A stretch of 64,000 bases of DNA from Eleusine coracana subsp. coracana. Taxonomy: Eukaryota; Streptophyta; Magnoliopsida; Poales; Poaceae. The notes under the pieces are model-generated. The model had not been told where the DNA came from. It saw only the letters and a program-made list of their open reading frames with translations, and searched no databases. The position numbers and the translations under genes are program-made. The stretch spans positions 33,278,903 through 33,342,902 of the forward strand of contig CM064423.1 in the NCBI GenBank assembly GCA_032690845.1, in the 5' to 3' direction. This document shows positions 1 through 11,212 of the stretch, one piece after another (the first letter of the stretch is position 1; each line of letters begins with the position of its first letter).

Positions 1-780
1 AATAGTGGCCCTCCATGGCCAAATAGTTTTCGCAAATGGCAAATAAGGGATCGAGCAAATAAAAACTAAGGCAATGAACCGCACGAGTAGAATCAAATGG
101 GTATGTATGAGCCTTAGTCAATGAACCGCGCGAGTAGATTTAACCTTGGAGTTCATAAGAGCTTGCTCAATGGGCATGAAGCACAATCCTTTGCTTTGGT
201 CACACTTTTGGAGATGTATTCTTAGATTGATCTTGAGGCACAAATTTGTCCAAGTGTGACAAGCCTCGTTTGTGTTTACTATATGATTCATGCAACAAGA
301 ATTTTACAAATGCAATGGAATTTAAACATGCCATGTGAATGCAAGCAATATTAAACAAGACACAATGGAAACCTAACAATGTCAAGTTTGAACCCCTCTC
401 AAGCTTAATCACTATAAGCCATACCCTTGCATTGAGAGAAGCCAAACCACCATCTCAAGCACTCCCACTTTCTTATAGCTATCTTGAGTGCGTTAGACAT
501 TGACTAATTTTTATGTGTTTTTCTTTTAGTTATTTACACATGCATGGATACAAAACGTAATAGTCAAAAGGAGTCCTAGTTACCATGCAATGCAAGAAAA
601 GAAAGAACACACTACAACTACCAAGAACAAATACAGATACCTCCCTCATGAGTAGATATGATTTTGAGGTCCATGTCACTTTTGGTGGACTTCACTTGAT
701 CTTCAAGTAAGCTCCCGGTCCACCACCACCACCATCATCTGGGTCTTGTTCTTGAACACCCACTTGTACTTAGTTGACCT
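1..780. other. Unassigned non-coding sequence, probably retroelement-derived
   Basis: I recognise no coding domain here. Moderately AT-rich sequence; a short phrase around (a/g)caatgaaccgc(a/g)cgagtag occurs twice (near 72 and 119). The end next to 780 continues on the minus strand from the broken Sirevirus gag with several stop codons, so at least 700-780 is probably decayed Sirevirus. The origin of 1-700 is unknown. Confidence 0.3.
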
Positions 781-1394
781 CTAAGGATCAACAATGCACT
801 TAAGCACCCATATGATCTTCACCTTTGTCTTCTTGTTTGGTAGTCCCAAAGACTTTGCTTTCCCTTTGCCATCATCGTCTCTAAAAAGCTTGAAATGGAT
901 GTTCTCATGGAACAAGTTAGCATTAGATAAAACAATGGAATCTCTAACCATAGGACATTCCTTGATGGTGTGGCCATCCTTGCAACACCTCTCGCAATAG
1001 TAATCACTCTTCCCGATGGTGTCGACGATGGTGGGATATGAGCCAAGACCACGATGGGAGTTGTTGTTCACAAGACTCCTCCCAAAAATCTCCTTGTGGA
1101 TGGCTCTACCACGTGCAAGTTTCTCATAGCCGTCCATCACAATCTTCCTCTGTTCCTTGAGCTGATGATATTCCTTGAAAATAGAGAGCTCAATAGAAGT
1201 AACCTCGACCGAGGTTGTTAGTTCATCACACATAGTAGAACCATGACTCTTTGATGAGCTAGAAGAGGGCGAGGCAAGATTACCAACATTGATGGCCTCA
1301 AAAGTAAGTTCAAGGGCCTCGTACTTCTCATGTAGCTCTACATGATCACCCTTGTGATGTGAACAAGGGTTCTCGATCTTTTGAAAGGTTCTTG
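781..1394 (-). pseudogene. Sirevirus (Ty1/copia) gag, C-terminal part with CCHC zinc knuckle
   Basis: Minus-strand reading frame of about 200 residues with Sirevirus gag character: a Glu/Lys-rich, probably coiled-coil stretch (HEKYEALELTFEAI), then an intact CX2CX4HX4C knuckle (CERCCKDGHTIKEC) and a basic tail ending at a stop near 781. In the family this region packages RNA into the particle. It continues the gag at 2278-3630; the frame is cut by the solo LTR at 1395-2277. Protease and pol, expected further left, are absent. Family is fairly sure; exact boundaries are not. Confidence 0.7.
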
Positions 1395-2277
1395 GTAAGT
1401 TGATTTGGTCGGACGCGACACACAAATCGATCCGGCTTCAGAACAGCACGTTCTAAACCCCGCAATCGCAGCACGACGTCTCCTCTGGTTATCAACCGTC
1501 CAAAGACGATTGACCTTGCCGAGAAGGCTAATCCCTGCCTGCGAATCAAGAACACAAGCAAGAACAACGAAGAATGCAACACAATTGCAGATGTATGATT
1601 AAACTCTCGAAGTTGGGGTCTCACAAACCGATGAACGACGACACTGTTTATGAACAGAATTGATCTAAGCAAAACCCGAACCCTAATGGTGCGGCGGCGG
1701 CTGTATATAAAGACCCTAAGGTCATGCAAGACCCTCTAGACGTGCCTCTAATTGGGCTCAACTAGATACAAAGCCCAAAGGCCAAAAATAGGCGACGCAG
1801 CACCGACACAGATTCTGGACTCTCTCTTGTTTCGACGATTCCCGAGGACTACGGATGACTTTTGACATGCGACCGGTGGCATTGGAAATTTCTTCTCCTT
1901 ATCTTTTCGTGCATATGTAGAACGTCCGAATCCGAGTCCGTATGCGTCCTGGACGACTGTTTTAGTGCAGACTGGTCCTAGGCCCTGAAACAGACTCTAA
2001 GTCGGTTTTGATTGGGCCTCCACTTTGGCTTCCAAGCCCTTGCTGGTCCTCCACATTCCCAACTCCTTCTCCCATCATCTCCTGGTCCTCTCCATGGTTT
2101 CTAATCATAAAATAATCATTAGGTAGCAAACCATTCTCAAAAGTAACATATAGCAAAGAACGTAGGAACGAGCTCACCTGTAAATTTAGTCGTCGTGCAC
2201 GAGCTCTAGTCATTGGACCTTGCAAGTCCAGAATTGGAGGAGTGTTGTGTGTATCCATAGGAGTGATATCCTCATCA
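1395..2277 (-). repeat. Solo LTR, CRM-like Ty3/gypsy, inserted in Sirevirus gag
   Basis: On the minus strand it begins TGATGAGGATATC, matching the start of the CRM-like LTRs at 16562 and 22719 (TGATGAGGACATC). Sirevirus gag resumes on both sides. Flanking 5-mers are tcttg (1390-1394) and ccttg (2278-2282), a 4/5 match to a target duplication. A TATA-like box lies on the minus strand near 1708-1714. The 3' terminus is uncertain: there is no clean CA just before the duplication, and an end at 1401 is also possible. Internal coding domains and a second LTR are absent, so recombination to a solo LTR is the simplest reading. Confidence 0.6.
1962..2258 (-). pseudogene. Orphan gypsy polyprotein C-terminus encoded within the solo LTR
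   Basis: A 98-residue minus-strand frame with the motif GPMTRARARRLN near residue 14, the counterpart of GPITRARAQELK at the C-terminus of the complete CRM-like polyprotein (near 22855-22890), which also lies inside an LTR. In CRM-clade chromoviruses the integrase C-terminus can extend into the 3' LTR. A solo LTR therefore keeps this tail without its pol. It is not expected to be expressed as a protein of its own. Confidence 0.55.
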
Positions 2278-3630
2278 CCTTGACTTTGTCATAACTCTTG
2301 TTTAGGGCCTCATGAGAAGTGAAAAGGTCCTTGAGCTCACTCTCAAGATCGCCAACACGCTCCTTAGCGAACTTACACTCTTTTCATACCACTTCTAGCA
2401 TCTTGGACTTCTTGACGGAGATGTCGTGAGCTTGCTCAAGTATGCTCCAAATCTCGGTGTAGGATAGCTCCTCATCATCGCTATAATCGCTGCTCTCATC
2501 CTCACTCTCCCCAAGTTGGCTCATGTCCATGAGGCATGTGGGAGGTGGAGGAAGAGCTCGAGGTAGAGTGGTTCTTGTGATGGATAGACCGGTCACTTCT
2601 TCATCTTCACTTGAGGAAGAGCATGCTTCACTAGAGTTCTCGCATGTCCACTCTCCAACAAGGGCCTTGCATGAGAACTTCTTCTTGTGCCCTTTGCCTT
2701 TGCCCATGTCCTTGTTAAAGAATCGCTTCTTCTTGTGCTGGGCTTTGGCATCTTCTTCTTCATCATCACTTGGTTCTTGAGCTTTGAATGCTTCTCCTTT
2801 GGGCTTGGGGAAATCCCGGATAAAGTGATTCTTAGAGCCACAGTTGAAGCATTTTCCCTTGAACTTGGAGGCAAACTTGTTCTTGAAAGTCTTGATCTTC
2901 TTCATGTGAAGTGCCAAGTCCTCACTTAAGTCATCTTCATCATCATCATCTTCATTGATCACCACCTTCTTCTTGCTCTTCTTGCTCTTGATATGTTCTT
3001 GCTTCTTAGCTTGAAGAGCTAGGTTGGATAGTTGAGAACGATCCAAACCATATTGATAGCTCTCAAAGGCAGTGATCTTCACAAGCACTTCTTGGATGAT
3101 CTTTGTCTTGAGATCACATTGGAAGGTCAAGGTGATGATGGACTCATACTTGGAGTCTTTGAATAGCCTCACGAATCTTTTTATCACCTCGAGAGGCTTG
3201 AGCTTGAAGTTATCTCCAAGAGCATTGATCTCCTCCACTAGCACATGAAAACAAGAATACACAGTGTTAGCTCTCTCATGTGGTAATCTAATGAAGTTAT
3301 CATTCTCGTTCTTTAGCACATAGTACTTCTTCTCTTTTACATCATGAGTGCCCTCATGAATGCTCTTGATCTCATTCCAAATACTAGAGCTATCAAACTA
3401 GTATCCAATGTAGCAAAGACATCCTTAGTAATGCATGCAAACAGAGCTTTCTTGGCCTTAGCATTATGCTTAATGAAATCAAGATCTAGCGGATTCACAT
3501 TTGCATCCGTCTCATGGGTCACCTTCCATATATCTGGATCAATGGACTCAAAGTAGGCTTGCATATGAGCCTTCCAATAGTTGTAGTCATCACCATTGAA
3601 TATGGGAACACTCCTCATCTCTCCTGGCAT
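2278..3630 (-). pseudogene. Sirevirus gag, N-terminal and central part
   Basis: The first 70 or so residues carry the copia gag start (FNGDDYNYWKAHMQAYFESI, then FIKHNAKAKKALFACI). A frameshift near 3395 moves the frame into a second segment of about 311 residues (ANTVYSCFHVLVEEINALG and onward) with Lys-rich and acidic stretches. The zinc knuckle here reads CFNCGSKNHFIRDF: the fourth ligand, normally Cys, is Phe. About 40 nt upstream (3669-3681) is the primer-binding site, so this is the true gag start. The C-terminal end runs to the solo LTR at 2277. Missing Cys and frameshift mark it as dead. Confidence 0.8.
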
Positions 3631-3668
3631 CCTTACTCAAGGCGGTGAAGCCTCTAGATTGAGCACTT

Positions 3669-3681
3669 GGCTCTGATATCA
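3669..3681 (-). other. Primer-binding site of the minus-strand Sirevirus
   Basis: Minus strand reads TGATATCAGAGCC directly inside the LTR end at 3684. It is one base from the usual TGGTATCAGAGC matching the 3' end of initiator tRNA-Met, the primer of most copia elements. Confidence 0.75.
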
Positions 3682-3683
3682 AT

Positions 3684-5328
3684 TGTAAGGACCGAAAGCG
3701 TACGAAGAGGGGGGGGTGAATCGATAAGCTGACCATGATTTCGGATACTAAAATTTCACACCACAAAAACCCAGGAATTGTTGCAACCTAACAATTCTAG
3801 TAGGCCAAGACCCTACACATGCTAGTGTTCATGATTTGAGCAATGCGAACGCTAAGCCAAACTAGCCTATGCAAGCCTCAAGTCAATCTATCCACTAGAG
3901 CACACAATTACGGGATAGCAAAGAGAGGGTCAAAGAATGCTCAAGATTTTTTCTTGAGGTATCAGAAGGATGGCGCCTTCCCCTAGTCCTCGTTGGACCA
4001 CTCCCGCCAGAGTGTCGGTCCCTCCAGCCACCAAGTGGAGTTCTCGCACATGAGTCCGCATTCACTCTCGGAGTGAAAGAAATGGTTACGTCACTACAGC
4101 CACCAAGGCACAAGCTCGCCTCCCTCGAGAACTTGCCAGACACCTCGAGCCGACAGGGGCGCTAACTATCAATGCCCCTTTAAACGGTGGGCTCAAACCG
4201 TGTACAAACACGTGACGACCTTCACAACCAGTTATGATAGGCTCGATTACCGATACCTAACCGATCTAGGTCTCACCATAGACCAAGAGTAACAACCTAT
4301 ACACACTCTGAAGGACACCCTAGCCTTAGATGTGGATAGATTCTCAAGGACACTCAAGATCTCCAAAATCTCCTCCTAGTGCTACTTTCTTTTCCTCTTG
4401 GCTCCCTACTGATGCTCTTAGCTATCCCAATAGCCAAGAGAGGTCTCCAAGACCCCAACAACGAGTTGATATAGGATTCCAACCTCAAACTAACCGTTGC
4501 TCCATGAAACAACCTTTCTGGACATGCAGATCATACAGTCCAGTCCAGTCCATTCTAAATGGCTAAACCAGAGCCATTGCAACCGAGTCCACTGCTACTT
4601 CTATATAGGCCGGACCGTCCGATCTGCAGACCATACCGCCTGGTCTCTACAATCCCTGTTTATTCCAGAGAGCGTCCAAAACTACTTCCCCTCTATTTTC
4701 TCCCCATCCATTCAGACCGTATCATCCGGTGTATAGACCGTACTGTCTGGTCTCTATGGGTCTTCATGCAACAGATTCCTCACAGCTCTGATCTCTGATC
4801 CTCTGATGACCGTACACTCCGTTCTCTATGACCCCTCTGTCTGGGCCCTATCTCTAGAAGCTGAAACTCCACGTCCTTGCTTGACTTCGTTTCCCGGCAT
4901 CTTCCACCAGCTCCTTGGTTTCTCCACAATCACCTAGTGCCTATGATTGCACTGAGCATCTATGCACATCACAGACTAGCATGACCTATGAGACATGACC
5001 TAGACCCCCTTGATAGTCCGGTTTTTCCTATGGACACAAGCCCTAACAACTAGACAAGTGTTCCAAACACTTGCACTTAGCTTGTCCTTAGCCTTGATCC
5101 ATCTCCATCAACCCTTGGACTCCATCAAGCTCATCAAGCCTCCATGTTTGTGGTTATTGTAATCAATTGCCAAGGCAACCATCAACAGTAAGGCTTATAG
5201 TTGAGTTAGAAATGATTCCTGCATACAAAACAATCATGTAGATATTAGCCCACAATTTCATAGTTGTCATTAATCACCAAAACATCCATACCTTGGGGAT
5301 CCAATCATCAATGGTCATGAAGCTTACA
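3684..5328 (-). repeat. Sirevirus LTR (1645 bp) shared by two internal regions
   Basis: Terminal inverted repeat TGTAAG...CTTACA. The left side abuts a primer-binding site and gag, so it acts as a 5' LTR for the element to the left. The right side abuts a polypurine tract (5329-5342), so it acts as a 3' LTR for the Sirevirus sequence to the right. A minus-strand TATA box (ctatatag) lies at 4601-4608. U3 holds degraded copies of palindromic ggaccgtccg-type motifs near 4611 and 4735, typical of Sirevirus LTRs. Confidence 0.75.
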
Positions 5329-5342
5329 ATCTCCCCCTTTTT
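5329..5342 (-). other. Polypurine tract of the minus-strand Sirevirus
   Basis: Minus strand reads AAAAAGGGGGAGAT immediately before the LTR start TGTAAG, preceded by a gtcatcaatcacc stretch. This is the standard Sirevirus 3' end, used to prime plus-strand DNA synthesis. Confidence 0.75.
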
Positions 5343-5465
5343 GGTGATTGATGACAACCACTACTTATCATAAATATTAAGGCTAAAAGAGCTACACTAT
5401 GATTGGGAGGAACCTCAAAGGAATAAGAAGGAACGAAAAAGGTCCTACTCAATTCAAGCATCATC
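5343..5465 (-). other. Sirevirus 3' untranslated region, left part
   Basis: Non-coding sequence upstream of the polypurine tract on the minus strand. It stops where the gag-only element begins, near 5466, and the same Sirevirus resumes at 12422. Confidence 0.5.
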
Positions 5466-6727
5466 AAGAGCTAAAAGAATAAAGAGAGAAAGCACACTCT
5501 AGATGATATGCATGCATGTCATGGTAGGATAATGTTAACTGTTCTTAAATGCTAAATCCGACCGTCAATTGCCTGCATAAAACATATAAAAGAAATAACC
5601 ACCATAGTGGTAAAAGTTTATTACTAAAAATTTCCACAAGTGTTCTTGAATATTTATATACAGGTGATTTATCCATGTATTAGAGGGAAAGCACAAATAA
5701 TTAGAGGAAGAAACACACTCCCGGCCAATTAGAGTGTAGTACACAGATCCATGGGCCCATAAATAGAGCAAACTGACATACCAGAAGGCCTATCATGTGG
5801 ATTATTCAATGGGGATAGTAAGTCAGTGTCCTAGAGAAGACTCTGACCGAGTGGGGTCAGTGGATGTTCAGCCGAACACCAGTGTTCAGTCGAACAATAT
5901 TGAGGCCCACTAGGCCCAAGCCTGCTCGGGGAGTCTCCCACCGCCTTTCCAAGGTCGGTTCCCTTGCTTAGGGCAGCAGTTACCGTCTCTAGGAACTGCC
6001 TTTGGGCCCTATATAAGGAGGAGAGTGCCTCCACTCTCAACACAACACAAGAAGATTTAGTGCTTCACTCAAAAAGGCTTTAGCACTGCCAAAGTTCTTA
6101 GAAAATAGGGAGAGAGTGAGGGAGAGTTCGGGGATGCGTCGAGCTTGTTGGCGATCTTCCCCACACTTGTACCTCGATGGATGCTTTCCTTTTCAAGTAA
6201 GTGTTCGTGTTTCCTCCTTGGTACTTAAGTGTCCTATTTATGTAAGTTCATTCTTTATTGCTTATGGATCATCGCTCTATCTAGTTAGAGTATCTTAGCC
6301 TTCTATAAGTGTGGATCCGGGAGTTAGTTAGTAATTGATAGCATTTATATGGTGTCCAGGCTAAAGGTTACCTTTGTTTAACACATGCCCCACGGTTTGT
6401 AGAGGTAGTTGGTAGGTGGTAACAACCCTATCCAGTCCTAGTAATCCTCCACGTTCGGGTACATTGTAGAGCTCGCTTGTGGATGCAGGGGTAAGCCGGT
6501 GCCCTAAGTAAGTAGTAATAGAGAAAATCTATCTTATTATAGGATCCTTGACCATAGGAATCCCATGTACCCTCTGCCTACCATATTCTTGTTGTCCTTG
6601 GACGGACTAGTTTAGAAAATTAGTACACACATGTTCCGTGTGATTCAATAACTTGGAATACTCCTGATGAAGTGCTACATCAGTATCCGTGCACTTGCGA
6701 ATTTATCTATGATCATAAGAAATACCA
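5466..6727 (+). repeat. 5' LTR of gag-only element copy 1
   Basis: Matches the LTR at 11213-12421 along nearly its whole length; the first 15-20 bases do not match. A second TGTTA(A/G)C start-like motif lies at 5533. Twin palindromes occur at 5866-5877 and 5884-5895, a TATA box (tatataa) at 6010-6016, and the block conserved among related LTRs at about 6391-6458. It ends in ATACCA just before the primer-binding site. Confidence 0.8.
6010..6016 (+). promoter_or_regulatory. TATA box in the 5' LTR of copy 1
   Basis: ccctatataagga about 720 bp before the LTR end. The equivalent box in the other LTR is at 11769-11775. Transcription probably starts about 30 bp downstream. Confidence 0.6.
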
Positions 6728-6737
6728 ATAGCATTTC

Positions 6738-6756
6738 TGGTGACCTTGTCGAGGAA
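6738..6756 (+). other. Degenerate primer-binding site, gag-only element copy 1
   Basis: TGGTGACCTTGTCGAGGAA, ten bases after the LTR end, aligns with TGGCGCCGTTGTTGGGGAA in copy 2 (53620-53638). The TGGCGCCGTTGCCGGGG type of site is used by Athila-like gypsy elements. Several mismatches indicate decay. Confidence 0.6.
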
Positions 6757-6809
6757 CTATTGTTATATTGTCGTTTTTCATTTCTTTTTCTTTCTTCCCT
6801 TTTTCCACC

Positions 6810-8880
6810 ATGGAGCAACCAGCTATCGTATCCTTTTCTGCTCTAAAGGGCGAGTTCATTGAGCCACTGCCGTCTGTAGACCCAATTCACACATCCGGCT
6901 ATGAACTCCGCCTTGGCTTTATAGCCATGGTTCAGGAGCAATCATTCTGTGGTCAAGATTTAGAAAATCCTTATGATCATTTGCGAGAGATTGAGTCTCT
7001 GTGTTCATGTTTGTTCATCAACTGCATCACACATGAAACTCTAAAGTGGAAGTTGTTTCCCTTCTCCCTCAAGGAGAGGGCGAAGCAATGGTACACTCAT
7101 ACTGTTGGGAGTGTACATGGTGATTGGGACAAATTTTGTCTTGCATTCTTTTCATAATCTCGAATTGTCTCCCTTCATATGGAAATTCGCTGCTTTTGTC
7201 AGAGTGAGAAGGAATCTATTGGAGCAGCTTGGGCCAGGATCGCTTTGCTTCTGCAATCCGGCTCAGACTTGTCTATACCCAATGAAATTTTGCTTCAACA
7301 CTTTTATTCGGGTTTAAACAAGGAATCTGCCTAATACCTCGACATCTCTGCTGGAGGATCGTTCATCCACGAGACTGCAACAGAAGGAAGAGCAATCCTA
7401 GACCGTATCTTAGAAAACTCATCCTTCTTAGCCGTCCTTAGTGAGCCCCTCTAGGAGGAAGCTACGTCAAGCCGCATGGACCCCTCAATAGCCAAATCCG
7501 TGCCCATACCTTGCCTATCCCCAATTTTGGCTTTTGAACCATTCCTCGAACCTTGAACATAGGAGGAAGAAGAGATTCAACCTCTAGAGTTCTCTTTTGA
7601 ATTCGAGGAAGGTCTTTTTCAAGACTTTGGGAACACCTCGAATTATTGTTCCAAAAAGAACCCACCAGTACCTGTCTGTCCTCCTCATTCTCAAGAGGAT
7701 GGAAATCCAACCCATGAGGGTCCGTCAACAACTAAATTCAAACCCATAGCTCCATCATGCCTAGATTTTGCTGTTGATACCTCACAGAAGGAAGAAGAAA
7801 TGCTACCTTCTGGGTTGCCAGTTGAATTTGAGAAAAGCTTACTTGATGATCATGGAAAAAAGCTCAAAATACATCTAGCAAAAGATGCCTACGATATCTG
7901 CTTTGCCTCCTGGTCCTTTCCAAGAAGCAACTCCAATGGACGCCCTAAAGAAGTAGCGGTTGAAGGAAGAAAAGCGCTATTTCAAAGCTATCCAAATCCA
8001 TTCACCTTCCACAACCATTCATTGTCTTATATAGAGAAATACCATAGAGGGGCTTCATGATCCCATTGTAGGAGTTAATATAATCGCTGAATACATAGCT
8101 TTACAGCTTGTGGATGATATATCTCTAGACCCGATCGATTCTCTCTTCAAGGATTCTTTGGGACTAGCCTATACATGTCGGGGGATCACAAAGGCTATAC
8201 CAATCAAGATAGGCAAAGTTGCACTTCACCTAGACTTTCATGTCTTTCCTATCATCGATTTTTGAACTCCTCCTTGGCTACCCATTAGAAAAACTCCACC
8301 TACTAGGTGCATCTCAAGGGAGCCACACTAAAAAGCTTAGGGAGACTGCTTTCACCATGAAGGCCCTTTTCACAGAATATCCTTTGGTGAGGTCTCATCT
8401 CGAGCATTTTTCCCTTGAGAAAGATGTTTGTTTCCCATCTTGCAGCACCGAAGCCTGTTCCTTGTAAGGATGTGAAGCTTTTCACCCAAGGTGGAGACGG
8501 TTCAAGAGTAACTCCAAATCCTATTGAAACCAAACCGTCACCATCCTTGCCTAAGCCTTTATCCTCTAGCCCTCACTACTCATTTCTCAACGGTGATCAT
8601 GAACCAACTGTGACATTTATCAATGAATTTCTTGAGAAGGAGAAACTTTGGGCCACTGGATTAGTTGAGCCATTGACTCTAGAAATAGGAGAAGATTAAA
8701 TAAGTGAGCATGAGAGCTTCTTTCTTGAAAACTCACATTATGCATGCTTACTTAATGAATCAATAGAGTCAATCAATTTTACTGCCAATCACACCTACGA
8801 GGACTACAACCACCTCAAGAGCCTCATTAGTAAAATATTTGTTAGAATAGTTATAGATGCTTATGTTTACCATAAATATT
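6810..8880 (+). pseudogene. gag-like gene of gag-only element copy 1
   Basis: Begins at the Met of MEQPAIVSFSALKGEF, about 55 nt after the primer-binding site; the same start occurs in copy 2. The open part (6810-7157) has the Ty3/gypsy gag core (GFIAMVQEQSF...PYDHLREIESLC...FPFSLKERAKQWYTHTVGSV). After a stop at 7155 the homology continues through frameshifts and stops (EKESIGAAWARIALLLQSG near 7200; an acidic Pro-rich stretch near 7660-8040; further frames to about 8880). I see no CCHC knuckle, protease or later enzyme. In the family Gag forms the particle. It is clearly broken. Confidence 0.7.
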
Positions 8881-11192
8881 GCAAATCTCGTAGTTGCGCT
8901 TTGGCACTGACCTTGCAGCTGCAACATGGAGTCCCCGTGGTGGACTAGGAATTACATCATCAATAGCAGTTGCAACATGGAGTCCCCGTGGTCGAACTTC
9001 TGACCAAAAACAAAACACTGCCGGGAGATGGCCTGGATTATCATTTCCTTTTTTCTTCAATAAAAGAAAGAAAATGTTTTTAGGGTATGTTTGCCTTTAG
9101 GTATTTGGTTGCTAACCATTTCAGGTTGAGATTAAAGAGAACGATGGCCACTCTACGCCAGAGAACATGGGAGCTACATCAACTTGAACACCATGTTAAT
9201 TTTGGCAACAGAACCCACTACAAGAAGGCTGCAACACTGCACACTTGATTTTCAGCATGTCATGATACAAAAATCCAAGTGTGGGGGGAGTTCTATAAGT
9301 ATCTCGTAGCAAGTTCCATTCTTACCAATTTTATCTCGGTTTAGAGGTGTTGCTAATTCTTGCTTTCATGCCTTGCCAAAAAAGAAAAAAATACTAAAAG
9401 GCGCTTTAGTTAATTTTCTGTTTTTATTTCCTTTCAATTCAATCTTATACTATGCCTAGAAAAAAAATAATAAATAAAGTTGTGACTCCATCGGGCCCAT
9501 AAAGCCCGAATAGTCCTTTTGCTTTTCACCCTTTTTGTTTTTGTTTTTGTTTTTCTTCAAATAAAGCAGCCAGGTACAAGATAAAGAGTGGGGGAGGCCT
9601 TCTAGATTCTCAATGCACAAACAATACAAGGTGTTCCATTGACATGTTGCATATCATCTCTTAAGCCAATATGTCGAAGGGAGAGCCAACTGGGCGCCAA
9701 GCAACATCGACCAACCTACAAGGCAGTCGACCAAGCCATGGTTCCTCTTGGCCTCTACCTCTTCAAAAGTGACGGTTTGCACACTCTATCCCTTTCCTCC
9801 TAGTCTCCAAGTTAAATCAAACTTATCCTGAATCAATCAACAAATTTAACTTGAAAATTAAAATCAAATCTTGTGAACCCTCATCATCATGTTTCTCTTT
9901 GATTGACTTGCATACTCCTTATTCCTAGTTCATCACTTGCTGCGTATGAACTTGATCTTTAGGAAAACATGTCACCTAAGTAGTTAACTTATGAGATATG
10001 GTGTGATAAAAGATATCTTGCTCTTATTCTTGTAGTGCTTGGGAATTTTCTTTTCAAAATTAAAATTAATGGCCCACTCCTCAATGATGTGAATTTCCTA
10101 CCAAAGCCATGTGATAGATTTACTAAAAACCTTATGGAGATGTTGCTTGTTGTTTCATTCAACTTTGTTAAATTGTTGTGACCCAAGTGAGTTTCTTGTT
10201 ATGTATTGTTGATCAAGATCATGTGCACATTTCTCTTCATATGCTAAACTTCTACATTAGAATGTAGCCTTTTTATATCCATCATCCAATCCATCCACAA
10301 AAAGAAATACTTCATAATTATGTTGTCATGACTCTCTCTCTCGGTTGTTTCCATAGAAGGCATGTCTATTAGAAGAAAAAACCTTGCTCTCATCTTTCAG
10401 CAAGATAAAAAACAAAAGAAATAGCCATGCCCAATATCATTTTAAAGAAAGAGAGAGCCTACACATAAAGGAGTACTATTTACACTTCCACCATCCATAT
10501 CCTTCCATATGTTACTCTTCTACATCGAAAGATAGCATCATCCATATTCATCCATCCAAAAAATAAAGTGCTCCAACATGCTTTGAGAAACTCCCTCTCC
10601 AATTATGCTTGCAGAAAGAGACATGGGTTATCAAGTATTATAAAAATAAAATAAAAAAAGAAACAGAGATAGCCATGTTCTCAAATACAAGAGAGGAAGG
10701 ATTTCAAAAGGAGCAACCATCATTCGCCTTTCCATACATCCCATCCATTCATGTGCACATGTTTGATCACAACTCATAACTTTTTTTCTCTGTGGATCAG
10801 GTTTTTGACTTAGTAATATATGAGACACAAGTATGCCTTCTTTATTCCCCTACCATGAGCTCCACATAAGCCATATTTAGAGGTAGGATGAAAAGAGGCA
10901 AAGTCAAATGCCTTGGTGAGTAACCACACACATATTGAGTGATCTGAGAGAATCATTTGAGGAGAATGACTGTTATTTGTTTTTGAAATACTTCAAAACC
11001 CAAGTTACTCAACAGAAGGAGTGAAGATGACTATAGTCAACACCATTCCATTCTTCAACTACCCAAGGAGATGTGATAGACATTTCAATGTTCATGGGTG
11101 CAGGTACGATTTGGAATAATTTGCATGCTAGTCTTGTATCAAAAGAAGTTATGATCCACCTTAGTCTCTATTCCTTTACTCGAGGATGAGCA
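8881..11192 (+). other. Long non-coding internal region of gag-only element copy 1
   Basis: No supported coding frame. It holds a direct repeat of about 26 bp with a 51-bp period (8915-8940 and 8966-8991; gcaacatggagtccccgtgg), two internal purine-rich tracts resembling the terminal one (9277-9290 and 9582-9597), and A/T-rich segments near 9360-9560 and 10380-10680 with degenerate repeats of ccatccat type. Pol-less elements often replace pol with such spacer sequence. Confidence 0.55.
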
Positions 11193-11212
11193 AAGGCTAA
11201 GTGTGGGGGTAT
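11193..11212 (+). other. Polypurine-like tract before the 3' LTR of copy 1
   Basis: aaggctaagtgtgggggtat directly precedes the LTR start TGTTGATGATCC. The same aagtgtggggg core recurs upstream at 9277. Confidence 0.6.

Noticed and set aside
5466..5480. Target-site duplication for gag-only copy 1
   Set aside because: Bases beside the two LTRs do not match (tcaag-type on the left, agaaa on the right), and the first 15-20 bp of the left LTR are altered, so no duplication can be claimed.
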